A stretch of DNA of 64,000 nucleotides from NCBI GenBank assembly GCA_026873275.1, contig JANTUC010000005.1, positions 1,612,001 to 1,676,000 on the forward strand. Direction: 5' to 3'. Under the pieces are notes generated by a model, which saw only the letters and a program-made list of their open reading frames with translations, did no database searches and was not told where the DNA came from. This document shows positions 12,010 through 22,008 of the stretch, piece after piece. The stretch comes from Pseudopithomyces maydicus (Eukaryota > Ascomycota > Dothideomycetes > Pleosporales > Didymosphaeriaceae). Positions within the stretch are counted from its first letter, which is position 1. Each line of letters opens with the position of its first letter. The translations under genes were made by a program, and so were the position numbers.

Positions 12010-12584
12010 GTGACGGGAGCGCCTCGCTTTAGCTGAGTTGTTTACTTGTGCTGTGTCTTACCACAGGACTTGGGCACGTACGTTTTTGAATGCGATGTCT
12101 GGCGCACGAGATAGTTGCGCAGACCTTGATTGAGATATAAGGCAGACAGGCGGGCGACAAGGGGTCTGCGCCGGGAAACGGTTGATGTGGAGATCCATCT
12201 ACTTCGCCTTCTGGGATTACATGTCCCCTGCACTATTTCCTTTCCATACTTCTCCTTTGTATGTTGCGGAGCGGGCGGGGACCAGGCCCATGTATGCGAT
12301 GCCATGTAGACTATCGCTTGTACATTAACCCATCACGACACTGACGGGCATCGGCGCATCATCATAAGCTAATCATAGCGCGGTATGCACGGGAAATAAT
12401 ATTAAAAGCCTTGAAGAAACAAGAAAAATCTTGTGCTTGCGCTAGATCATCGTACCATTTCACATCATCATCTATTTCATATTCACTCCTTGTATCACTC
12501 TAGGGTACTCAACTCTACACCACGCATCACCCCAACAACCCCAACCCCCTCATCGCCGGCACCACTGCACTCTCCACCACCCCC
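12010..12584. other. Intergenic, convergent 3' ends
   Basis: 3' flanks of the BTB gene and the GH89 gene. C/A-rich toward 12500-12584. No gene supported. Confidence 0.5.
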
Positions 12585-14819
12585 TCACATCCGCTCCCCC
12601 TCTCTAATTCCCAACCCACTCCCCGCAGCCTGAAACCCCACCTCCACCCCCTTAACCCTCCGTCTTACCTCCTCCCCATCATACTCTTCCACCGTCACAT
12701 TCCCCAGATACTCCAAAAATACCAGCCACCGCGGCAAATAGTAATCGCCGACCAAGCCACCCCAACTCTTACTCGCGTAGTCGTTGATCTCGCCGTCAGG
12801 TCCCCACATCGTGATCTGGTTGCGAGCCGTGTACTCGTAGAAGTCTGCGATGGAGCTTGCGTTTGGGAAGGATGCGGTTGAGGGGGCGAGTGCCCGGGCG
12901 GAGGATATCCAGGGGGCGAGATTGAACTGGGGGAGGGCGGCGAGGAGGGGGTCGAGGGTGCGGAGGAGGAGGGTGAGGCGTGAGGCGTGGGAGGTGAAGG
13001 GTGTGCTGTTGGTGTTGGCGCTTGATGTGTTCCACGCTGCGATTAACGCTGTGTACGAGGTGGCGAAGGCGTTGGAATATACTTGTCGGGTGATGTCTAC
13101 GAAGTCGTGTGTGTACGCGGTGTTGTCCCATAGGGCGGGCTCCAGCTCCGCTGCAGCGTACATGTTTTTCCATGCGTCGATCACAACGTCGGGGTTGTAA
13201 TTAATGGTCGTGGGGTGGTGTCCTGTGCGGCCCGTCAAGCGGGTGATATTGGGCGCGAGTTCGAAGATAGCCTTTGAGACGGCGTTGGAGGTGAGATTCG
13301 TGTTGTTGTACGCCGATGTGCGGAGGAGCTCCCATGCTGTAAATAGTTGATGGGGAACTGTGTTGTTGCGTCCGGTGTAGCGGGTGCGGACCCAGGATTG
13401 AAAGTAGGCCGCTGTGTCAATTGGGGCAGATTCCCACGCTTGGTCAAGTAGCAGGGCGTACATAATCTCATTCCCTTCTTGACCCTCGGGCGTGAGGCCG
13501 AAGCCTACAAGGCTGGAGGAGTTGGCGAGGGCATCGATAGGGTTAACGGTTACGTTGTCAATTTGGCCGTAGAGGCCCTGGTTGCCGCCGTAGTCGTGCA
13601 GTTGGTTCCAGATCCAGGGTTTGCCGTAATAAGAATCTGTGCGCTGCCATTGGGGTTGGCTTTCGGAGAAAAGGTCGAGGACCAGCATGTCTTGGTCCTC
13701 TTCGACACCGGAGAGGTACGCCTCGATGCGCTCGTTAGTCCAGAAATCTGCATTGGACGTGAACAACCAGCCTTGCATCACCCATACTGCGCCGGGATTT
13801 GCGGATTTAAGGGACTGCCATGTGCCGCGGGTGATATCCCGGAGGTAGTCGAGGTCGCCAGAGAAAGGATCGTTTTCATTGTACTGATCCAGGGTGTAGA
13901 ACTGCGTGATGTTGCCATAACGGTCAAGCTGCTTCGTGAGTACAATGTTTTGGATCTTGGAGAAGAGTGGATCAGAAGGCTCGAGAAATGTCGTGTTGGT
14001 ATATTCGACAGGGAAATCCTCCCATTGAGATCCGTTCGCCACGGTCGCATTAGGGTATACGTCGACCAAAGCTCTGGGTACAAATCCTGTGAATGCTGGG
14101 AGAATCGGCGTCATACCGAGCTCCAGCATGCGGCTTAAAATCTTCTGCTGTAACTCGAACTGTTGGTCGATCCATTGGATCGGCAGTTCACCGCCCCATG
14201 ATCCTTGGGTGTTTCCAAAACGGTTCCAGGCTTGGAACGCCGGCCCAGAAAAGAAGGGTAGTATCTGAGAGGCGGTGAGATTCACTTCCTGGAAAGCATC
14301 CAGCAAGATCTTCTCGAAGCCAACCCAGGCTAGAGGCAAATTGATACCGTGGAGAGCCAGCCAGTCGAGCTCGAGCTCCCAGTCTGACCAGCTCCAAAAC
14401 GGGGTGGTGTAGGAAAAGGTGACCGTGTTGAAGAAGTATCTCCAAGGGACGATGCTGGCTCCTGTGATGGTACCATTCGGTCTGGGCAGGACAGGCGCGC
14501 TCTGGTCCAAGCGACTCCCGATGAACCAGTACAGATCGACGTGGGCAACATCGACAAAGTACCGTCGCAAACCTGTGGCCAAAGCGCTTACGCTATTTCC
14601 GGTAATGGCGATGGACCCATTCGAACACGTACTGATGGCGAAATGGTCGTTCTGGCGACTGGTCTCGTTGAGCTGCAAGGTTGCGTTTAGCACGAAGGAG
14701 AAGTCCTGACTGTGTCCCGGGAGCCGTCGCTCTACTAAGTCGTAGAGTCCCTTCGTAGATAAGGCAGCTGCGACTGTGCAGACGGACCCAAAGGCAGCTA
14801 GAGCAGAAGCGAGGCGCAT
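12585..14819 (-). CDS. Secreted alpha-N-acetylglucosaminidase, GH89
   Basis: A single-exon gene of 744 residues. It matches the NAGLU family (glycoside hydrolase 89), which removes terminal alpha-linked N-acetylglucosamine. A hydrophobic signal peptide covers about residues 1-19. The N-terminal small domain (about 25-110) precedes the TIM-barrel domain with VPWRYFFNTVTFSYT and WSWSDWELELDWLALHGIN. Both expected acidic catalytic residues are present: Glu315 in DQYNEND and Glu386 in LDLFSESQP, equivalent to human Glu316 and Glu446. A C-terminal helical domain follows. Many N-x-S/T sites suggest a glycosylated, secreted or vacuolar enzyme. The start was chosen because it gives a clean signal peptide. 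The fungal substrate is unknown; candidates are host or prey glycans or its own glycoconjugates. Confidence 0.95.
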   Translation of the reverse strand: MRLASALAAFGSVCTVAAALSTKGLYDLVERRLPGHSQDFSFVLNATLQLNETSRQNDHFAISTCSNGSIAITGNSVSALATGLRRYFVDVAHVDLYWFIGSRLDQSAPVLPRPNGTITGASIVPWRYFFNTVTFSYTTPFWSWSDWELELDWLALHGINLPLAWVGFEKILLDAFQEVNLTASQILPFFSGPAFQAWNRFGNTQGSWGGELPIQWIDQQFELQQKILSRMLELGMTPILPAFTGFVPRALVDVYPNATVANGSQWEDFPVEYTNTTFLEPSDPLFSKIQNIVLTKQLDRYGNITQFYTLDQYNENDPFSGDLDYLRDITRGTWQSLKSANPGAVWVMQGWLFTSNADFWTNERIEAYLSGVEEDQDMLVLDLFSESQPQWQRTDSYYGKPWIWNQLHDYGGNQGLYGQIDNVTVNPIDALANSSSLVGFGLTPEGQEGNEIMYALLLDQAWESAPIDTAAYFQSWVRTRYTGRNNTVPHQLFTAWELLRTSAYNNTNLTSNAVSKAIFELAPNITRLTGRTGHHPTTINYNPDVVIDAWKNMYAAAELEPALWDNTAYTHDFVDITRQVYSNAFATSYTALIAAWNTSSANTNSTPFTSHASRLTLLLRTLDPLLAALPQFNLAPWISSARALAPSTASFPNASSIADFYEYTARNQITMWGPDGEINDYASKSWGGLVGDYYLPRWLVFLEYLGNVTVEEYDGEEVRRRVKGVEVGFQAAGSGLGIREGERM

Positions 14820-16969
14820 TGCGATAGCTCAGAGGCTCGCCGGGATGGTTTGCGGACGGAGGAAGCCAGCAATTGCGCTGGAGACTGGCAAGACATGCTG
14901 GAAGTACCTACCCGTGGATCTGTGCCGGTGCGTTGGGTTACATTTCCCTATCCGCCAAAGTTTGTCGGTCTTGACCACTTCCATCCTGGCTCATCCTACT
15001 CTGGCCGCGGTGACGTCAGCGGATACAGAAGCTGCAACAGTAACATGGGAAGATGGACAACGTGGGCGCAGCACTGGTCCAGCTCTGTGTTCAAAGCCAG
15101 CAAAGCGACTTGCGAGATACCGCAAGGCTTAGTGTGGTGTTCGTCGGGAGAGGGGTCGGTAGAGATAGCGGTAGTCTACATGTGGCAGAGAGATGGTCCC
15201 CCGATGGCGTACCGAGGACTTGTTACAACCGCCGGTGTTCCTCGGGGCAACGAGGCTGCCCTTCCCTTGGAGTGACTGGCTATTACTACCGTGCGGTCGG
15301 TAATCATGTGTCTGCCGCTAACCAGACTTTACACGTGGATCCAGCCGGTGTATCTGCACCTGCAGCACCTGGAGTGGAAGGTGGAGGCTCCACAGCCGTG
15401 GGCGTCGACGAGAAGTCGGATCGAGATGCCATGGGCGAATCCTGTAGCATGGGTGGTTATATACTCCGGCGGCCTGAGGTCAGTCTAGATGGCATGGCAG
15501 AGAGAGCACATGCCGAGGTGCAGAGACCCGGCGTCTGCGCTGGGCGTGCAGCTGCATCTGGCTCGTCCGTCCGCTGTACGGTAGGCACTGGGCTCTGGGT
15601 ACCTAAGTAAGTACTGCTCACCGTGGGCTCACCTTGGGCGGTGCCGCAGACCGGGCCCGGCTGGCACTCCGCATCCGCGGCGACGCTGTGGGTGGTGCCT
15701 TGAACGCGTGAGGTGTGCGGTGGCTTGCTTAAAGGTGCACTGAGGCATTTTAGCAGCTGCCCCATCTGCCTCAGCGCGCGTCGTGGATGGCAGCCGTTGT
15801 GCCATGGGCGCTGCTCGATAGGATGGCCGTCATGGCATCCAGGCATGCAGACCCCCGCAGCCACTCGCCCGCGTCCAGCCTGTGCAAAAGCGCGACCCGG
15901 TATATAGCGGCAGATGCTCGACGCGTGCTCCTTGCATTCTTCCTGCTTCCTGTTTCCTGCTTCCTCGCCCCCGACCCTGTTGCTGTTCCCGCTCACACCA
16001 CCCATCGCACCCTTCGTCTCGCTCCAACGCCTCCTCAGGCTGCTCCACTGCTCCCCGCCCGTCCTGCGCCTGTGCTTGCTTTCTGGATCCTCTTGCACCC
16101 TGCGTCCCGGATCAGCGCGTTTCCCCGCAATCACGCCCATCCCTCGTCTACGCGCCATGTGTTCACTCTGCAGGGCTTATTAAGAACGAATCCTCGCCAA
16201 TCATCCGCCCCGGCCCGCCCAAGAGAGACTCGATTCTTCACTGACCGCCTGCGTGCGCCCACTCCCACACGTCTAGGGGGCCTTCGCCTCCCACTGTCGG
16301 CCCGCCGCTCCACCGCTCTAGCCAGATTCTGCACTGCACGAGACCCTATGTTCCGCCTCAACTGGGCCTGCCGACCTCCCCACTCAGCCTGCTTGTGACT
16401 TGCCAGCGCATTGCAATTTCCCGGCTTCACATCGCCTCCACTGTACCCCTGGCTACCGCCGTTGACCTTTCATGGGAAAGCTGCAGGGCAACGCTAGGCG
16501 AACAAGCCCGTGTAGATGACAATTAATCCAAGCGTCCTCTGGTGTACTACATAGTTTCTCCTAGCGTCCTCTGCAGACAAGCTGTCAACAAGAACTTCAC
16601 TCGACCCATTTTCCTCCTTCTCCACCCACCCGCCCAGCTTCTCCTCCTCCATCTCACTCGTCCACTCGGATCCATTTGCAACCACCCTGCTGCAGCCCGC
16701 TGGAAACTCACTCACCACTCTAATCCCCTTCTCCCGCTTCCATCATTCTCGTGGTATACCTACTAGGAACACACTTGACATCCATATCATCTACCCTCCG
16801 TTCCCGCTCGGTATCCGGATCCAACCGGTCGGAAAAATATTCCATCGTATAGTTTCCATTGTCTGATCAACCACATCCAATCTATCCTCATCTTACAGCC
16901 TCACGTCGCCTTTGTTCTCCTTGTGGTCACTACATCGGTCAATCTCGGCTCCACCTCCAATCAGCTCCA
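14820..16969. other. Long intergenic region upstream of the cyclin gene
   Basis: About 2.1 kb, GC- and C-rich, with several long open frames on both strands (for example near 15053-15610 and 15457-16158). These overlap one another, are rich in Arg, Pro and Cys, and show no domain, so they read as chance frames. The pyrimidine-rich 15900-16960 part fits a long leader or promoter of the cyclin gene. Confidence 0.5.
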
Positions 16970-17920
16970 ATGATACAAGTCTGCCATCCGACACCTCCAG
17001 CTACAGTCCTTCCTGGGCATCTGGTTGCGCCCGTAAGGCGACTGCCCAAAATGATAAATCCACCATCAGCACCAAATCCGGCAGGGGATGCCGGTGTACT
17101 CCCGGAATTTAGTAGCCTTGGCATACAGGATGCCCCTTCGCCGCCAGGCGAGGAAGAGTTGGATGTTATGACCATGACCCGTGAGACCGCTATGAAGATT
17201 TTGGTGCGGTCGGTACTTGCGTTAGCCAACGCGGCTGGCGAGATCCCTGCAACCCCACCTGTATCGCGACCGCAGACTCCATTAGGAAAAGAAAACGTTC
17301 CAGGGGTGCACATGCATAGACGAACGGCATCAAGACCAGCAACGCCAATTCCGGTGGAGAGGGAAAGAACGTCCAAGACCGAGCTCGAGCAATCGGAAGC
17401 TCACCACGACGAACCCACCATTGCAAACGACATCGGCCATGGAGCCGAGCCTATTCATTTGCAGCGAGCGCACATGGCCAGGAAATTCTTCTCAAAATCC
17501 GTGCCCAAAGTTAGCCTGGAAGACTACGTCAACCGCATACAGCAGTATTGCCCTCTATCGACAGGTGTATGGCTAGCCGCTGGCTCGTACATTCTTCGTC
17601 TTTGTCTCGTTGAAAGACACGTCCCGCTCACGCATCGCACCATGCATCGTCTGGTCCTCGCCTGCTTGACCACCGCAATGAAAACGCTCGAGGACCACCG
17701 CTGGCCGCAAAAGCGGCTGGCAGCCGTGGGCGGCGTGGACGAGATCGCGCTCAGCCGTCTTGAAGTTTGCGTCGAATTTTTGCTCAATTTCGATTTACAG
17801 TTTCTTGCAGAAGGACGGCTGAAGGATTCCACCGTCGCGCTGCAAAAGGCGGGTCAGGCCGCCGTCATGACCGCCAAATTGCCATCTTCATTCAACCTAA
17901 GGATACCGAAATCGCGGTAG
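16970..17920 (+). CDS. Pho80-like cyclin (CDK regulatory subunit)
   Basis: A 316-residue protein of the Pho80/Pcl cyclin family, which activates Pho85-type kinases in phosphate sensing, glycogen control and the cell cycle. The N-terminal 170 residues look disordered, with TPPVSRP and TPLGKENVP segments that could be kinase sites. The cyclin box runs from about residue 180 to the end of the conserved part, with KVSLEDYVNRIQQYCP, LTHRTMHRLVLACLTTAMK and LSRLEVCVEFLLNFDL, in family order. The ATG at 16970 is the first in this frame. The frame is open further upstream to at least 16859 without an ATG, so an additional 5' exon is possible. A downstream ATG at 17051 is an alternative. Confidence 0.85.
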   Translation: MIQVCHPTPPATVLPGHLVAPVRRLPKMINPPSAPNPAGDAGVLPEFSSLGIQDAPSPPGEEELDVMTMTRETAMKILVRSVLALANAAGEIPATPPVSRPQTPLGKENVPGVHMHRRTASRPATPIPVERERTSKTELEQSEAHHDEPTIANDIGHGAEPIHLQRAHMARKFFSKSVPKVSLEDYVNRIQQYCPLSTGVWLAAGSYILRLCLVERHVPLTHRTMHRLVLACLTTAMKTLEDHRWPQKRLAAVGGVDEIALSRLEVCVEFLLNFDLQFLAEGRLKDSTVALQKAGQAAVMTAKLPSSFNLRIPKSR

Positions 17921-18458
17921 CGCATGAGTATCCGATTTTATTTTATTCTTTTTTAGCATGGCGTCCAGGGTTCAGACAGCCTTGGGCTAGGCTTATGTAC
18001 GATAGATACATGGGGTTGAGTTTTGGGTTCGTCGCGCATGGTGTCCAGATGGAATTCTGGACTTTTTTGAGATACCACATAGCACGCACATAGGCACACA
18101 AAATTCACTTTGACTTTCCTCCCCAGTTTGAGATTTTTTTTTGTGCTTTCGGTCCAGCCTGTGGCAATCTGTTGCTTTGCATCGGAATGCACGTTGGTCG
18201 CTAGATAGAGGCTAGCGGCGGAAGCGGCGATCGTTAGCTCCTTCCTGCCCCCTGGCGCGAAGCGCAATCGATACGCGCCACTCTGTGAAATCAAGTCCAG
18301 ACCCAAACCAACGCTCTCGAACCCTTCGTTTCACGCTCGCTGACAGCTACAATCCTTCGCGCACTCTCGTGTACCCCACCCTCGCTACCCCGCGCCGCAT
18401 TGCACCGCCATCTCGACCGCCCACCTCGTCTGTCGCTACCCTCCCTCTGTTCGCAGCC
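17921..18458. other. Intergenic between cyclin and Kre9 genes
   Basis: 3' flank of the cyclin gene and C/T-rich promoter of the Kre9 gene. Nothing else recognised. Confidence 0.5.
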
Positions 18459-19443
18459 ATGGGCCGGTTCCTGGCGCCGCTGGCAGTGCTCACCGCCTTT
18501 GCAACGCTGGCGAACGCAGGCATCCACTTCACTTCGCCAAAGGCAGGAGACACACTCGAGGCTGGAGATGCAATCAAGGTGGAATGGGAAAAGAAGGGCA
18601 GCGGACCAGATCCCGACGACCTCACCACCTACCAGTTGTTTTTGTGCGCGGGACCGAACGATGCTTCGGATGTGAACACGATTGTCGGTCGCGCCTTATT
18701 GCCAGCGGAGGCCGAGATGCTGATTTCATGGTACAGAATTACGACCTGCAGGTTTCTGGCAACTTTGCAAAGGGGGCAGTTCGGCACAAGGTACGACGAC
18801 TAAGACCATAGGAGGGAACACAAAGAACGCATAGTATGTATCCCTGAGACCCATGGCTGTTGCCCACTGCTGACGGACGGCGCCTCAGCTACGTGAAAAT
18901 GATTGCGACTGGAGCGAAGGGCGGAACCTACACAGTCTTCTCCGACCGTTTCTCATACGAGGGCATGACTGCTTCCTTTTCACCCGCCCTGGAGCAATCG
19001 CTGAAGAAGTTGGATGGTACAAGCGGCCCAGCAACCGTCGACTCGACCGTCAAAGACCCGGCAAATGCTGCGGACGACGTGGCAGACGACGCGTACGACG
19101 TGGAATACACCATGCAGACGGGCGCCACACGCTATGCTCCTATGCAGCCGGTACCTCCGACGAAAATCACAGCTAAGACAGCGAAGCGCCAGTATCCTAC
19201 AAGCTCCGTGGAAATCGCAAAGTCGAAGCTTCCTATCCCGAGTGTACAGACTACTCTTACACAGAGTCAGACACACAAGGTGTCGAGCATGAAGAACACA
19301 GTACGTAATCTCAGCGAAACTGGCATGGATACGCTTGTCGGATTCTCTACCGCTTTGAGACATGCTAACTCGGTACACAGGTGGCTGCAGCTCCCATGCC
19401 ATCGGACGATATGGCGAAGTTCCTTAGGCGGTGGCAGGATTAG
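18459..19443 (+). CDS. Kre9/Knh1-family cell-wall protein (two frame breaks)
   Basis: A secreted protein needed for cell-wall beta-1,6-glucan in yeast relatives. Signal peptide residues 1-20 end at ...LANAG, followed by IHFTSPKAGDTLEAGDAIKV, the start of the Kre9/KNH N-terminal domain. The C-terminal Kre9 region has MQTGATRYAPMQPVPPTKIT and ends APMPSDDMAKFLRRWQD after a final intron. Exons are 18459-18833, 18889-19300 and 19381-19443. The domain is open across three successive frames. The first break is near 18694 (CC before TTATTGCC) and the second is in the G5 run at 18772-18776. One added base at each gives a continuous 283-residue protein. Two breaks in one conserved gene could also mean a decayed paralog, but no other damage is seen. 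Confidence 0.8.
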
Positions 19444-19958
19444 CTTAGCAAGTCGCGCTTGTAGCTTTACTATACCAAAGAACGGTTGTGTGGCGTTAGG
19501 GATAGCGGCGTTAGTGCCGAGATATTTGGGAGGTTGCTGTGTCTTGCAGTTTTGATATAGATGTTATGGTATTGAAAGAATATGATGGCACGGCGGTACT
19601 GCGCGAACAATCCAAGGCAGGCATCTGGTTTGTACAGTAGGTCCCTTGCAGGACGAACATTGATCCGAGAAATACCTATTTCCATTTAGACCGAGGTTGC
19701 AGTCATCATCCTTCCGTCTCATGATATTTCCGCCTTCCCCTTTCGGATTGACAGCGCCCAGACGCCGCTGCCGCTGATAACCGCCCAATGCGATTACCCC
19801 ACCACCCCACTATCAGCAGCTTGAGCTCTGAGCTCTCGTGCCCAGAAAAACACCACAACCTCCAACGGCAATCTTGCGCTGTAACAACCCCTCGCAACCT
19901 TGCTTGTCGTGATCGTTGACTGCCAAGCCGAACTCCTGATTGCTTGTATCTACGCACC
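19444..19958. other. Intergenic before the aminopeptidase gene
   Basis: Kre9 3' flank and the aminopeptidase promoter. No gene recognised. Confidence 0.5.
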
Positions 19959-21476
19959 ATGGGCACCGCAGAGAACTACGAAGAGGTCCTCAAGGGCAAA
20001 TACCCTGCAAAGGCACACGCGAAAAAGGTCGCCGACTGGATTGTAGCCAAAGGAGGGGACAAGACCGGAACCATCTACCTGGAAGCGCAGAAAAACCGTC
20101 TGCTTGAAGTACATCATCAAATTCACAACGGGTGCCAAGGCTAACATGGCCCAGGACAACGATGAAGCCGCGCCATTCAGACAACGGAGATTCTTCTACT
20201 ATCTGAGCGGTTGCAATCTGGCTGACTCGTACCTCACATACGACATTCCAAGCGAAAAACTAACACTGTTCATCCCGCCCATCGAACCCGAGGAGGTCAT
20301 CTGGTCCGGTCTCCCCATGACCGTGGAAGAGGCGAAAGAGAAGTACGACGTCGACGAGGTCAAGACAACCAAGGACGTCAACTCACACCTCGCATCCACC
20401 TCTACAAGCGCTCAGTCTACTATCTTCGCGATCCCCGAACAAATCTCAGACGACATCACCTTCCTCTCCTACAAGCAAAAGTCCTTCGACCTCCTCAAGC
20501 TCGCCATCGAAACCTGCCGCATCACCAAATCCGACTACGAAGTTGCCCTCCTCCGCAAAGCCAACGCCATCTCCACCGAAGGCCACATCGCCGTCATGAA
20601 AGCAGGACCCCAGGCCCGCAACGAGACCGAGCTCGAAGCCGTCTTCCTCAAGTCTTGCCTCGAGCGCAACGCAAAGAACCAATCCTACCACTCCATCGTC
20701 GCTGCCGGTGAGAACGGCGCAACCCTCCACTACACCCCCAACGACGCGCCTATCAACAACCAGAATCTCCTCCTTTTGGATGCTGGCTGCGAGTGGGACA
20801 ACTACTGCGCCGACATCACGCGCACGTTCCCCCTCAAGGGCGCCTTCACAGACGAGTCACTCGCCATCTACAAGATCGTCCTCGAGATGCAGCGCCAGAC
20901 CATCGCCGTGCTGAAATCCGGCATCCTCTGGGATGGCGTCCACGAGCTGGCACACAAAGTCCTCATCGATGGGCTTCTCAAGCTGGGCATCCTGAAGGGC
21001 GACGCGAGCGAGATCCTGAAGAAGAGGACGAGCGTCGCCTTCATGCCCCATGGGCTGGGACACTACCTCGGCATGGACACGCACGACACCGGAGGTAATG
21101 CGAATTACAAGGATACAGACTCGCTGTTCAAGTATCTCCGCGTGAGGGGCAATTTGCCCGCGAAGAGCGTGGTTACGGTGGAGCCCGGGTGCTACTTCTG
21201 CAGGTTCATCATCGAGCCATATCTCAAGGATGAGGAGCATGCAAAGTACATCGACAAGGAGGTTTTGGATAGGTATTGGAGTGTGGGCGGTGTGAGGATC
21301 GAAGGTGAGATTTCCCCACTCGCGAGACTTGTCTCGGGAAGAAAACGAAGACTTTGGTCAAGTGCTAATTCTTGGGTGCGATAGATAATATCCTGATTAC
21401 CGAGGAGGGGTACGAGAATCTTACGACGACGCCCAAGGAGATTGAGGATGTTTTGGCGATTGTGAAGGGTGCTTAG
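19959..21476 (+). CDS. Xaa-Pro aminopeptidase (M24 family)
   Basis: A cytosolic metalloaminopeptidase that removes N-terminal residues next to proline. It has 463 residues in three exons: 19959-20108, 20155-21304 and 21385-21476. The first intron is 46 nt with a GCTAACAT branch site. The N-terminal creatinase-like domain (about 1-170) has FYYLSGCNLADSYLTYD. The catalytic pita-bread domain shows the five metal ligands in order: two Asp in DAGCEWDNYCADITRTFP, His in HGLGHYLGMD, Glu in VEPGCY and Glu in GGVRIEDN, the last split by the second intron. The short third exon (NILITEEGYENLTTTPKEIE) is the usual family end. The length agrees with fungal PEPP-type prolidases. Confidence 0.93.
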
Positions 21477-22008
21477 GGGTGGGGCGGACTGCATAGCATT
21501 CGTATCATATGATATGGAGGATGTTCTCGATCGCTACATTATCAAGGGATGGTTAAATAGATGTATAAATGTCATGACAAATTGAAATGTGAGTGCAGTG
21601 AACCGTATATCCCATTCCGCCATCTTACCTCTCTCTACTCCTACTGCTTAACTACTCCCTGGTATTGATCTAAGCCTTTTTTTATCAATTTTATCGTGGA
21701 GTTTCCAATTCCACATTCGTCATGTTAGGTGTGGGGTGTGAAATATGTTCATCTGGTATAGTCAATTACAAGTAGAAGGTGCAGATGGCAAGCCGCAGTA
21801 AAAATGTGTAATAGCGTAGCACAGTCCTAGTAGATATTCTTTGAAATTCCTACGAATATCAAGTTTCTGGTTAGCTTATTGTCGCTCTGGTTGGATGGGA
21901 CTTAGGACATGGTAAATATCTCTTTGCCTTTGAATGGCTGTTCAATATGACCTCTTAAGACAGTTGCCAGATTAATAAAGATTCTGGAATATCTTTCCAC
22001 AGTGAACT
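21477..22008. other. Intergenic, convergent 3' ends
   Basis: AT-rich 3' flanks of the aminopeptidase and the large HET gene. Nothing else seen. Confidence 0.5.

Noticed and set aside
13479..14138. 219-codon plus-strand frame inside the GH89 gene
   Set aside because: Antisense to a clear GH89 domain; no independent support.
15457..16158. 233-codon minus-strand frame in the cyclin upstream region
   Set aside because: Arg/Gly/Cys-rich with no domain, overlapped by plus-strand frames of equal length. Typical of GC-rich non-coding DNA.
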